Shown: piece after piece, positions 1 to 8,330 of the stretch
Layout: each line of letters begins with the position of its first letter
Position numbering within the stretch: the stretch's first letter is position 1
Source of the DNA: Treponema sp.
GTDB lineage: Bacteria > Spirochaetota > Spirochaetia > Treponematales > Treponemataceae
DNA: 13,263 bases
Assembly (NCBI GenBank): GCA_017622055.1
Contig: JAGARY010000358.1
Coordinates: 1-13,263 of the forward strand
Direction: 5' to 3'
Position numbers and translations under genes: made by a program
The notes under the pieces: model-generated
Told to the model about the DNA's origin: nothing
What the model saw: only the letters and a program-made list of their open reading frames with translations
Databases searched by the model: none

Positions 1-3000
1 GATGCAAAAGGTAATATTTCAAAAAAAGCTGATTGTAATTACAATGTTAGTTGGAATAAATCAGGAACTCAAGCATATATTGTATCTGATAATATTCCTA
101 TTCCACCTTTTACTTCCTTTGTAGAAATTGAATTAAACAATAAAATTGAATGTGCCTTTGGAGGAAAATCAGATATATCTTCTAATATAACTGTTGAAAT
201 TCCTGGCATGAGTGATTTTGTTTCAATACGAGAAATTTCTACAAATCTTGTTAAAAATAACGAACAAAATTATGATCAAATCTTAGTTATTGAAACAAAA
301 GGTGCAATTTCTGTTGAAGAAATTGCAAAAAAAATTGAAGTTTATGAACTTCCAAAAGATCGCCCTGCTATGGAAGGTTGGGAAGAAGATATAGATGCTT
401 ATTGGAATTCATCTTATGTTACAAAAGATATATTAAAATTGTCTAAGAGAATTCAACTTGAAGCAATTCCAACTGAAGAACCAGCAACAAGCATTAATAG
501 TTTTAAATATAATGCAACACCAGGAAGATATCTCTATATAAAAATTAACGGAACATTAAATTTCTTTGGTGGATATAAATTATCTTTTTCTAATAATAAT
601 TGTTACGAAACAACACTTACTGTTCCAAAATATCCAAAAGAACTTTCTATTCTTTCGGAAGGAACTATTTTATCACTTTCTGGAAACAAAAAAATGGCAT
701 TAAGTTCTAGAGGTGTTAAAAATGTTTATTATAAAGTTTCTAGAATTATGCCAAAGGATGTAAATCATCTTATTTCTCAATCAAATGGAGATATGAAAAA
801 TTTTAGATTTGATGATGTATATTCTTTTAATGAAGACAATATTTCTGAATCAGAATATTCTGAATATACGATTCCTGATTATTCAGACTCTGAAATTTCT
901 TATTTTTCTTATGATTTTTCTAATAAACTCTACCAAAATAATTTAAAAAACTTAAAAAATGGGCTTTTCCTTTTCTACGTTTGCGATAACGAAAATAATC
1001 TATATTCATCATACCCTAGCGGATTATATGACAAAAGATTAATTCTTGTTACAGACTTAGGATTCTTTATTAAACACAACTCAAATGGTACAAAAGATGT
1101 TTTTGTTCAATCTATTTCTACGGGAAATCCAGTTCCTTATGCAGAAGTTTCAATTATTGGATTAAATGGAAATCCTCTCCTTACAACAATTACAGATTCT
1201 ACAGGACACGTAAATTTAAGCTTACCTTCAACGCAAAATAGAAATTACTATACAGGGGAACACAAACCTATAGCTTACGTTGTAAAAACTTCCAACGATC
1301 TTTCTTTTATGCCATATTCTACAACAGGACGAACATTAGATTATTCAAATTTTGATGTAGGCGGACTTTACGAAACTGCAGATCCTCAAAAAATCACTGC
1401 ATTTATGTTTAGCGATCGTGGTCAATACAGACCTGGCGATAAAGCAAACTTTGGTATTATTGCTAAATCAGGAGATTGGAATATTGATCTTGCAGGTTCA
1501 CCTTTAGAAGCAGAAATCATTGATCCAAATGGTTCTGTTGTATTTAATAAAAAAATTAGACTTTCTTCTTCTGGTTTTGAAGAATTTGCATTTGATACTC
1601 AAGATTATTCACCAACTGGAGTTTATACTGCAAATCTTTACTTACTAAAAGAATATAAAGATTGGACCGACAGAGAATTCCTTACACACCAAACAATTAA
1701 AGTTGAAGAATTCTTGCCAGATACACTTTCACTTTCTGTAGGATTTAATCCTTTACCAGAAAACGGATGGATTAATCCTGGCCAATTGGAAGGTACAATT
1801 TCTTTAAAAAATCTATTTGGTACACCTGCTAGTGGTAATACTGTAAAAGCACAAATAACACTAAATCCAGGTTTCCCTGTTCTTTACAAATATTCTGATT
1901 ATTATTTTACAGATCCATACTTTAATGGAAAAACTTTTGAAGAATTTCTTGGTTCACAAGAAACAAACGAAAATGGTGAAACATCATTTAATATTGATTT
2001 AAACAAATTTGAAAAAGCAACATACAATCTTTCACTTTATGTTGAAGCCTTCGAAAAAGGAAGCGGAAGAAATGTTACTCAAGAATCAAGTATTTATGTT
2101 TCTCCTTTAAAATATCTTATTGGATACAAAGCAGACGGAAGTTTATCTTACATCAACGCAAAATCAAAACGCAAATTAACGCTTATTGCAATTGACCAAA
2201 AACTTAATCAAATTGATTTAAATGATGTAACAATGCAAATTGAAGATATAAAATACGTTTCTACTCTTGTAAAACAAAACAATGGTTTGTACAAATATCA
2301 ATCTGTAAAAAAATCATATCCTGTTTCTTCTGAAAAAATTAGCATTAGTAAAAATGGCACAGAAATATTCTTACCTTCAGAAACTCCTGGGGAATATAAA
2401 GTTACTCTTACTAACAAAGAAGGACTTGTATTTAATACAATTAATTACACAATAGTTGGAGATCAAAACACTTCAAGAAGTCTTACAAGAACTGCAGAAC
2501 TTGATATAAAACTTGAAAGCTCAGATTTATCTGCCGGTTCAACTGCAAAAATATTCATTAAAGCTCCATATAAAGGTGCTGGTTTGATTACTATTGAAAG
2601 AGATAAAGTTTATACTTACAAATGGTTCAAAACAGATGAACTTTCTTCTATTCAGACAATTAATATTCCAACTAACCTTGAAGGAAATGGATACATTAAT
2701 GTTATGTTTACCCGTGCCACAGATTCTGATGAAATATTTATGAGTCCATTCTGTTATGGTGCAGTTCCATTCTCTATAGACAAAGAAAATAGAACAAATA
2801 AAATAAAACTTGAAGTTCCACAAGAAATAAAATCAGGAACAGATTTAACAATCAATTACTCATCAGAACATTCGGGAAAAATTATCCTTTATGCTGTTGA
2901 TGAAGGAATTTTACAAGTTGCAAAATACAAACTTCCAAATCCTCTTGCACATTTCTTCAAAAAACGTGCATTGGAAGTTGGCACATCACAAATTTTAGAT

Positions 3001-5085
3001 TTAGTTTTACCAGAATATAAGATTCTTCAAACTTTAGGAGCAACAGGTGGTGGTGCTGGAATGGATATGCTTTCTAAAAATCTTAATCCATTTAAGCGAA
3101 AACAAAATGCACCTGTTGTTTACTGGTCTGGAATTATAGAAACTGGACCAGAAAAAAGAAGTGTAACATACAAAGTTCCAGACTATTTTAACGGTTCATT
3201 AAAAGTAATGGCTGTTTCTGTTTCAAAAGATAGAATTGGAACTGCAAATGTTTCTACTTTGGCTAGAAATACATTTATTATTATGCCAAATATTCCTCTT
3301 GCGGCTGCACCTGGAGATGAATTTGATGTTTCGGTAACTGTAACTAACAACCGCAAAGGAAGTGGTCCAAAAAATAATGTTGAACTTAAAATTGAACCAA
3401 CAAGCAATCTTGAAATTGTTGGAGATTCTACTATTAAGATGACAATTCCTGAAGGAAAAGATTCTACAGTAACAATTAGAGTTCGTGCTAAAGATTCTTT
3501 AGGAAATGCAGATTTGAAATTTATTGCAAAAGACTCAGTAGATCAATCTGTACTTACTTCAAGTTTAAGTATTCGTCCTTCTATGCCATATCAGGTTAGA
3601 ATTAAATCTGGTTCAACTAAGAAAGATAAAGCAGAACTTGATGTGAACTATAATCAATATTCAGAATTTGAAGAAAGATCTGTTGCCACTTCAAATGTAC
3701 CAACATCTTTCATTGATGGATTAAGTTTCTTCCTTGAAAAATATCCTTATGGATGTTCAGAACAGATTACAAGTAAAGCGTATCCATATTTGTATGAAGA
3801 TTTTGTAAAAGCGGGCAATAAAACTCGTTCTGATGCAGAAAAAATGGTTAGCAACACAGTTGGAATAATTCAATCAAGAATGAAATCTGACGGAAACATC
3901 GGATATTGGACAAGCAAAAGTCCTCAAGATTCTGCAATTACATTATATTGTGCAGATTTCTTAACAGATGCTCAGAAAAAAGACTTCTATGTTCCTTCAT
4001 CTATGTTTACTAAAGTTTTATCGGCAGTAAAATCTATTGCAAATTCTTATGAAGATGATTCTTATAGTATCTATCTTCGTTCTTATGCAATTTATATTCT
4101 TACAAAAAATGAAATTATTACAACAAATTACATTGAAAGTCTTGAAGATGATATTACAAGAAAGAATTATACTCCTACAGATTATGAAGGTCTTTACCTT
4201 GCTGCTTCATATAAAATGATGCAACAAAATAAAAAAGCCCAAAATATCATGAGTAAGATAAAAAACAAAAAAACATTTGATTCTTCTTGGTTCTATCACA
4301 ACAACTTGCATTACATCAGTACATATATCCAATTAGTTTCTACATATTTCCCAGAAAGAATTGGAGAAATCAAAAGTAAAGATGTTGATTTATTGTGCGA
4401 ATATTTAACAAATGCATACTATAACACATACTCAACTGCGGCAGCTATTCGTGCATTTGAAAGTTATGCAAATCAAGACAAATCTGAAACTTACAAAGCT
4501 TTTGAAACAATTGGTAAAGAACAAACAGAACTTGAATTATCTGGAACTTCAGTTCTCAAAGGAAACTTTAGTTCTAAAGCAGAAAAAATCATCTTTACAA
4601 ATGAAAGCAAAATGCCTATGTATTATCAGGCAATTATTTCGGGATTTGAAAAAACAATCCCTACTTCAAATATCAAAGATGGATTAGAAGTAACTCGTGA
4701 ATATATTAAGGATAAATCTGACGATAAATCTAAGGACTTCAAAGTTGGAGATACAATTACTGTTAAAATCTCTTTCCGCTCAACAGGTGGAACTTTGAAT
4801 AATATTGCCCTTGTTGATTTATCACCAGCTGGTTTTGAAACAGATATTGAATCAATTAGAGAAGATTCAAATAATTCTTGGGAGCCAGATTATGTAGATA
4901 TTCGCGAAGATAGAGTTGTAATTTACGGTACTGTTACTGATGAGGTTAAAACCTTTACATACAAAACAAAAGCAATTAACTCTGGAACATTCATTGTTCC
5001 TCCAATGTTTGCAGAAAGTATGTATAACAAAGATATTAGAGCATTATCTGTTTACAAACCAATTGTAATAAAACCTGTGCAATAA
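1..5085 (+). CDS. Bacterial alpha-2-macroglobulin family protein, 5' end outside the window
   Basis: Large periplasmic protease trap, usually a lipoprotein; the N-terminus and any signal peptide lie off the left edge. The frame is open from base 1, so the ATG at 208 is internal and the gene is 5'-partial; 1694 residues are visible. Numbering from the first visible codon: an MG2-type motif DRGQYRPGD at 472-480; a Gly-rich stretch followed by the A2M/MG block starting PVVYWSGIIETG near 1038, with the LAAAPGDEF element typical of the family; thioester motif GCSEQ with Cys1252 and Gln1255, followed by the helical thioester domain; and a C-terminal MG10-like end containing DYVDIREDRVVIY. Intact Cys and Gln suggest it can form the thioester that covalently captures proteases. 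The stop lies two bases before pbpC, the classic partner, which supports co-translation. Other bacterial macroglobulins lack the thioester and pair with other genes, so this looks like the pbpC-linked type. Family assignment is secure; the exact substrate is not visible. Confidence 0.95.
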   Translation, partial: DAKGNISKKADCNYNVSWNKSGTQAYIVSDNIPIPPFTSFVEIELNNKIECAFGGKSDISSNITVEIPGMSDFVSIREISTNLVKNNEQNYDQILVIETKGAISVEEIAKKIEVYELPKDRPAMEGWEEDIDAYWNSSYVTKDILKLSKRIQLEAIPTEEPATSINSFKYNATPGRYLYIKINGTLNFFGGYKLSFSNNNCYETTLTVPKYPKELSILSEGTILSLSGNKKMALSSRGVKNVYYKVSRIMPKDVNHLISQSNGDMKNFRFDDVYSFNEDNISESEYSEYTIPDYSDSEISYFSYDFSNKLYQNNLKNLKNGLFLFYVCDNENNLYSSYPSGLYDKRLILVTDLGFFIKHNSNGTKDVFVQSISTGNPVPYAEVSIIGLNGNPLLTTITDSTGHVNLSLPSTQNRNYYTGEHKPIAYVVKTSNDLSFMPYSTTGRTLDYSNFDVGGLYETADPQKITAFMFSDRGQYRPGDKANFGIIAKSGDWNIDLAGSPLEAEIIDPNGSVVFNKKIRLSSSGFEEFAFDTQDYSPTGVYTANLYLLKEYKDWTDREFLTHQTIKVEEFLPDTLSLSVGFNPLPENGWINPGQLEGTISLKNLFGTPASGNTVKAQITLNPGFPVLYKYSDYYFTDPYFNGKTFEEFLGSQETNENGETSFNIDLNKFEKATYNLSLYVEAFEKGSGRNVTQESSIYVSPLKYLIGYKADGSLSYINAKSKRKLTLIAIDQKLNQIDLNDVTMQIEDIKYVSTLVKQNNGLYKYQSVKKSYPVSSEKISISKNGTEIFLPSETPGEYKVTLTNKEGLVFNTINYTIVGDQNTSRSLTRTAELDIKLESSDLSAGSTAKIFIKAPYKGAGLITIERDKVYTYKWFKTDELSSIQTINIPTNLEGNGYINVMFTRATDSDEIFMSPFCYGAVPFSIDKENRTNKIKLEVPQEIKSGTDLTINYSSEHSGKIILYAVDEGILQVAKYKLPNPLAHFFKKRALEVGTSQILDLVLPEYKILQTLGATGGGAGMDMLSKNLNPFKRKQNAPVVYWSGIIETGPEKRSVTYKVPDYFNGSLKVMAVSVSKDRIGTANVSTLARNTFIIMPNIPLAAAPGDEFDVSVTVTNNRKGSGPKNNVELKIEPTSNLEIVGDSTIKMTIPEGKDSTVTIRVRAKDSLGNADLKFIAKDSVDQSVLTSSLSIRPSMPYQVRIKSGSTKKDKAELDVNYNQYSEFEERSVATSNVPTSFIDGLSFFLEKYPYGCSEQITSKAYPYLYEDFVKAGNKTRSDAEKMVSNTVGIIQSRMKSDGNIGYWTSKSPQDSAITLYCADFLTDAQKKDFYVPSSMFTKVLSAVKSIANSYEDDSYSIYLRSYAIYILTKNEIITTNYIESLEDDITRKNYTPTDYEGLYLAASYKMMQQNKKAQNIMSKIKNKKTFDSSWFYHNNLHYISTYIQLVSTYFPERIGEIKSKDVDLLCEYLTNAYYNTYSTAAAIRAFESYANQDKSETYKAFETIGKEQTELELSGTSVLKGNFSSKAEKIIFTNESKMPMYYQAIISGFEKTIPTSNIKDGLEVTREYIKDKSDDKSKDFKVGDTITVKISFRSTGGTLNNIALVDLSPAGFETDIESIREDSNNSWEPDYVDIREDRVVIYGTVTDEVKTFTYKTKAINSGTFIVPPMFAESMYNKDIRALSVYKPIVIKPVQ

Positions 5086-5087
5086 AC

Positions 5088-7463
5088 ATGAAGAAAATAA
5101 TAAAATGGTTTTTAAGTAAATCATTAAAATTTAAAATCATTTTTGGAATTGTTGTTCTATTGAGTGTTTCCTTTTTTATTCATATCCAATTTATGAAAAG
5201 AAAAGGAAACATCTTAGACAACATTCAATTTTCCGCATCCTATTCAGATAAAAACGATCAATTATTGCAAATCTTCCTAACAGAAGATGATAAATACAGA
5301 ATTTTTAGACCTTTAGAACAATATCCTCCTGAATTCATAGAAGCTTTACTTATGCAGGAGGATAAATATTTTTATACCCATGCAGGAGTAAATTTTGTAG
5401 CTTTAGTAAAAGCAGGCTGGGAAACTTACATTAAAAAATCTAGAAGAATAGGTGCTTCTACAATTACAATGCAAGTTGCAAAATTAAAATATAATTTGTA
5501 TACAAAAAATATTCCTGGTAAAATTAGTCAAATTATTAAAGCCTTTTATTTGGAATTGTGTTTTTCAAAAGATGAAATTCTTGAAGCATATTTAAATCTT
5601 GCTCCTGTTGGTGGAAATGTGGAAGGTTTTGAAACTGGTGCATGGTATTATTTTAATAAAAACATTCGCCAATTAAATCTTTCAGAAATCATTATGCTTT
5701 GTGTCCTTCCGCAAAATCCAATAAAAAGAGCTCCCACAACGTATAGAACCCCATCAGAATTAATTTCGGCCAGAAAAATCCTTTTTGAAACCTGGATAGA
5801 AAAACATCCTGAAGACGAAGATAAAAAAATTTTCATGGATATGCAAATGTCTGTAAAATGTTCATTTCCAAATGAAGCAAGACACTTTACAGAAATGATT
5901 TATCACGAAAAAAAAATAAAAAATGAAAATGGGATTCCACTTAGAACAACTCTAGATTTACAAAAACAAAAAAAATGCGAGGAACTTTTACAAATCTATA
6001 TTAATCAAAATAAAAATTTTGGAGTAAAAAACGGTTCAATTTTACTTTTAGATTGGACAAATATGAACATCATTGCAAATATTGGTTCTGCAGACTATTA
6101 CAATAATGAAATTGAAGGACAAGTTAATCTTACAACATCAAAACGCTCCCCAGGTTCAACTTTAAAACCTTTTATTTATGCAATGGCATTAGACAAAGGA
6201 ATTATTCATTATAGAACAATGCTTAAAGACACTCCTCAAACTTTTAATGAATATACTCCAGACAACTACGGCAGCATTTTTAAAGGACCTGTTCAAGCAT
6301 GGTTTGCTTTGGGTGATAGCAGAAACATTCCTGCAATTCATCTTGATAGACAATTAAAAGATTACGATTTATATGATTTTATGAAAGACTGCAATGTTTC
6401 TGGTATGAAAGAAAAAGATTACTACGGACTTTCAATTGTACTTGGAACTTGTGATGTTACTATGTTGGAATTGGTAGAAATGTACGGAATCCTTACAAAT
6501 AACGGATTATTTCAAAAAGCAAATTTTATACCACTTAGAAAACCTGCACAAAAAAAGAGGATGCTTTCAAAGGAAAGTTCATTTATTGTTCGAAAAATGC
6601 TTGAAGAAAATATCCCACCATATCAGAACAAACCTAAAGATATTATAGATATCCCAGTAGGATATAAAACGGGAACTTCAATAGGTTTTAAAGATAGTTG
6701 GAGTGTTGGAATTTTTGATAGATATATTATTGCCGTTTGGATTGGCAATTTTGATGGGCAAGGCAACAATTCGTTTCTGGGAAGAACAATGGCTGCTCCT
6801 CTTTTGTTTAATATTGCATATTCAATTTTGGATGACACACCAAAAGATCATCTTTTGCCAAGAGAAATCCCTCCAGAAAATGCAATACAAGTAGAAGTTT
6901 GTTCCGTTAGTGGTGCACTTCCAAATGAAAATTGTCCTATTAATGAATGGGCATGGTTCATTCCAGGCGTTTCACCAATTGAAAAATGTAAAATACACAG
7001 AAAAATCAATATAGATTCTCGTACAGGATACAGAACAGACGAAACACCAGAAGAAAATCCAAATGTTAAATCAGTTGTAAGAGAATTTTGGCCAAGTGAT
7101 TTACAAGCAATTTTTGAAGAAGCTGGACTTCCAAGAATCATGCCTCCAGATTATCCTCCAGACGAAATTAAGTTTGATTATAAACGACAAGGTTATCCAC
7201 CAGAAATTATTTCCCCTATGACTGGAACTGATTATGTTTTTAGACAAAATCATCCAGACAAAAACAAAATAATGCTATACGCAAATGCAGATGCCGACTC
7301 ATCAGAACTTCTTTGGTTCAATGGAGTAAATTTTATAGGAAGAACAAATCCAGGCCAAAGCTTGGAATGGAACCCAAAACCTGGCTATTACGAAATAACA
7401 GTAACAGATCAAAAAGGCCGCTCCGACATGGTCCTTGTAAAAGTAATTGAAACTGAATATTAA
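5088..7463 (+). CDS. pbpC: Penicillin-binding protein 1C (bifunctional glycosyltransferase/transpeptidase)
   Basis: Class A penicillin-binding protein that polymerises and cross-links peptidoglycan at the outer face of the inner membrane. The 791 residues match the usual PBP1C length (about 770-800). Seen in order: cytoplasmic basic N-terminus and one membrane anchor at about 14-36; GT51 domain with EDKYFYTHAG (catalytic Glu91), GASTITMQ at 122-129 and EAYLNLAPVGG at 166-176; transpeptidase domain with SxxK as STLK (Ser357, Lys360), SxN as SRN 411-413 and KTG 527-529; and a C-terminal BiPBP_C domain from about 707 to the end that marks the 1C type. The start has no Shine-Dalgarno site but lies two bases after the macroglobulin stop, so translational coupling is likely. 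All catalytic residues are present. The coding end abuts an unusual GC-rich element: one of that element's flanking repeats overlaps the last codons. Confidence 0.95.
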   Translation: MKKIIKWFLSKSLKFKIIFGIVVLLSVSFFIHIQFMKRKGNILDNIQFSASYSDKNDQLLQIFLTEDDKYRIFRPLEQYPPEFIEALLMQEDKYFYTHAGVNFVALVKAGWETYIKKSRRIGASTITMQVAKLKYNLYTKNIPGKISQIIKAFYLELCFSKDEILEAYLNLAPVGGNVEGFETGAWYYFNKNIRQLNLSEIIMLCVLPQNPIKRAPTTYRTPSELISARKILFETWIEKHPEDEDKKIFMDMQMSVKCSFPNEARHFTEMIYHEKKIKNENGIPLRTTLDLQKQKKCEELLQIYINQNKNFGVKNGSILLLDWTNMNIIANIGSADYYNNEIEGQVNLTTSKRSPGSTLKPFIYAMALDKGIIHYRTMLKDTPQTFNEYTPDNYGSIFKGPVQAWFALGDSRNIPAIHLDRQLKDYDLYDFMKDCNVSGMKEKDYYGLSIVLGTCDVTMLELVEMYGILTNNGLFQKANFIPLRKPAQKKRMLSKESSFIVRKMLEENIPPYQNKPKDIIDIPVGYKTGTSIGFKDSWSVGIFDRYIIAVWIGNFDGQGNNSFLGRTMAAPLLFNIAYSILDDTPKDHLLPREIPPENAIQVEVCSVSGALPNENCPINEWAWFIPGVSPIEKCKIHRKINIDSRTGYRTDETPEENPNVKSVVREFWPSDLQAIFEEAGLPRIMPPDYPPDEIKFDYKRQGYPPEIISPMTGTDYVFRQNHPDKNKIMLYANADADSSELLWFNGVNFIGRTNPGQSLEWNPKPGYYEITVTDQKGRSDMVLVKVIETEY

Positions 7464-7467
7464 CGAA

Positions 7468-7497
7468 GGAGGAGAGGTTCGAGTCCTGCGGCCTCCG
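7468..7497 (+). other. tRNA T-arm/acceptor-like fragment
   Basis: The loop TTCGAGT at 7478-7484 fits the tRNA T-loop consensus, closed by a G7477-C7485 pair as at tRNA positions 53-61. The following bases, CCTGC, GGCCTCC and then G, have the size and order of a T-stem 3' strand, a 7-base acceptor 3' strand and a discriminator base; a G there would suit tRNA-Ser. The 5' partner is wrong, because AGAGG stands where GCAGG would complete the T-stem. There is no D-arm or anticodon arm, since pbpC coding sequence lies immediately upstream. An alternative local fold pairs GGAGG 7468-7472 with CCTCC 7492-7496. It may be a tRNA 3'-end remnant, an attachment-site-like scar, or part of a small structured RNA. 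Confidence 0.4.
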
Positions 7498-7538
7498 GGT
7501 TATGAGGAGACCAGTGAGAACTGTACCTCGCTTTACCC
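7497..7538 (+). other. Three-step hairpin with GNRA tetraloop, possible structured RNA
   Basis: Pairing seen by eye: GGGT 7497-7500 with ACCC 7535-7538; GAGG 7504-7507 with CCTC 7526-7529; CAGT 7512-7515 with ACTG 7520-7523, closed by the loop GAGA 7516-7519. Asymmetric internal loops separate the helices. No U-run follows, so it is not a standard intrinsic terminator for pbpC. The regular helices and stable tetraloop suggest the RNA form matters, but the strand and function are unknown. Confidence 0.45.
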
Positions 7539-7553
7539 ATGAATATTTAACGA

Positions 7554-7779
7554 TAATTTAATTGAATTTTATGGTGTTTTTGCTGTTTGGTCAAAACGCT
7601 ATACCCAACTATAACGAAAAATACTTTTTTTTACCCATTTTTACTACCAAAGTACGGTCGTCGGGAAAAGTTCCCGATAAAAATTAATTATCTGACCATC
7701 AGTTTTCATGTATTTGTTCTTCTGATTATGGACCAAGTTTTATGTAAATCTTCTAAATCAATCATAATTAATTATCCTT
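7554..7779. other. Gene-free stretch between convergent operons
   Basis: AT-rich spacer between the pbpC-end element and the stop of the macro-domain gene. It contains one perfect hairpin (7661-7677), a T-run at 7625-7632 and a short palindrome ATAATTAATTAT at 7764-7775. I see no credible gene: the frames present have no ribosome binding site and read as noise. No canonical terminator (hairpin plus U-run) for either converging unit was found. Confidence 0.6.
7661..7677. repeat. Perfect 7-bp inverted repeat between convergent genes
   Basis: TCGGGAA at 7661-7667 and TTCCCGA at 7671-7677 with loop AAG. Neither side is followed by a clear T-tract in the matching direction, so it is at most a weak or bidirectional terminator or RNA-stability hairpin for the two converging units. 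Confidence 0.5.
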
Positions 7780-8319
7780 CTATTTGTTTTCTATATTGTT
7801 GAATATAGTTTTTGCAGCATTATATTCTGCGGAAGTAAATGCCCAAAGCAGAACATCAATATCATACTCAGGATAGTCCTGAATGAATTTTTTATAAGCC
7901 CTGCAGCACTGTTTAACTGTTTCTTCTGCAGGATTAGGAAGATTTCCTGCAAAAATTCCTGAACTGATTAGCGGAAAAGAGATACTGTGTAAATCGTTGT
8001 CTTTCAAAAGTACAAGTGAATTGTAATAAGCATTGAACAGTTCAAGAAAAGCTTTTGGAGTTTGTCTGAAGTCAGGGCCAACTGCGTGTATAATGTATTT
8101 TGCATTCTTCATCTTACAGGCAGATGTGATTACTGCGTTTCCATCTTTTATTGGAGTTTGATATTTTGAACATTCCCGTGCTAATTCCTTAGAACCGCAT
8201 TTACTAAAAATAACGCCACAGATACCACCGCCTTCCCAGAGTCCTGAGTTTGCAGCATTTACAACTGCATCTGCTGTTTGATCGGCACAACTGCCGTGAA
8301 TTAGTTTTATGTTAGACAT
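7780..8319 (-). CDS. Macro-domain protein, ADP-ribose binding/hydrolase family
   Basis: A single macro domain of 179 residues, the usual size for a stand-alone enzyme. The fold binds ADP-ribose, and members remove it from proteins or nucleic acids or deacetylate O-acetyl-ADP-ribose; it is probably cytoplasmic. Motifs: VVNAANSG at 19-26 (NAAN 21-24), GGGICG at 30-35 in the phosphate-binding loop, IIHAVGPDF at 76-84 and PLISSGIFAG at 116-125. Where MacroD/YmdB-type proteins have Gly-Gly-Gly-Val-Asp-Gly, this one has Ile-Cys, so the Asp linked to catalysis there is absent; binding should survive but chemistry may differ. The start is supported by GGAG seven bases upstream. It is the last gene of a three-gene minus-strand operon, 11 bases after the DUF262 gene, which suggests a role as antidote or reader of ADP-ribose modification. 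That role is inferred from context only. Confidence 0.88.
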   Translation of the reverse strand: MSNIKLIHGSCADQTADAVVNAANSGLWEGGGICGVIFSKCGSKELARECSKYQTPIKDGNAVITSACKMKNAKYIIHAVGPDFRQTPKAFLELFNAYYNSLVLLKDNDLHSISFPLISSGIFAGNLPNPAEETVKQCCRAYKKFIQDYPEYDIDVLLWAFTSAEYNAAKTIFNNIENK

Positions 8320-8326
8320 AAAGAAA

Positions 8327-8330
8327 CTCC
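8327..8330 (-). promoter_or_regulatory. Ribosome binding site of the macro-domain gene
   Basis: GGAG follows directly on the DUF262 stop codon and lies seven bases before the macro-domain ATG. It allows independent initiation even though the upstream reading frame is broken. Confidence 0.8.

Larger units (their letters stand above)
7454..7553. repeat. GC-rich insert of about 73 bp flanked by imperfect 13/14-bp direct repeats
   Basis: TGAATATTAACGA at 7454-7466 and TGAATATTTAACGA at 7540-7553 differ by one T. Between them (7467-7539) 42 of 73 bases are G or C, against clearly AT-rich flanks. The left repeat covers the last pbpC codons and its stop. The layout looks like a small element inserted at the gene end with duplication of its target, or a template-switch insertion. 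The inner part folds into two consecutive hairpins, listed separately. No open frame or transposase accompanies it. The strand is uncertain. I do not recognise the element as a named family. Confidence 0.55.

Noticed and set aside
2539..3407. Minus-strand open frames inside the macroglobulin gene
   Set aside because: They are antisense shadows of a strongly supported coding region, with no family features.
7464..7540. Complete tRNA gene
   Set aside because: Only a T-arm/acceptor-like 3' part is present; no D-arm or anticodon arm, and upstream bases are pbpC coding sequence. A permuted tRNA does not fit either.
7454..7553. Integron attC recombination site
   Set aside because: ATTTAAC at the right repeat fits the R'' core, but no matching GTTRRRY core sits at the required opposite end, and no cassette array or integrase is seen.
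7571..7687. 38-codon plus-strand frame starting ATGGTG and ending after the 7661-7677 hairpin
   Set aside because: It reads passably but has no Shine-Dalgarno site, is very short and contains the perfect inverted repeat; no similarity I can name.
7587..7802. Open frame of 71 codons on the plus strand in the intergenic region
   Set aside because: No ribosome binding site, composition like noise, and it runs across the end of the macro-domain gene on the other strand.
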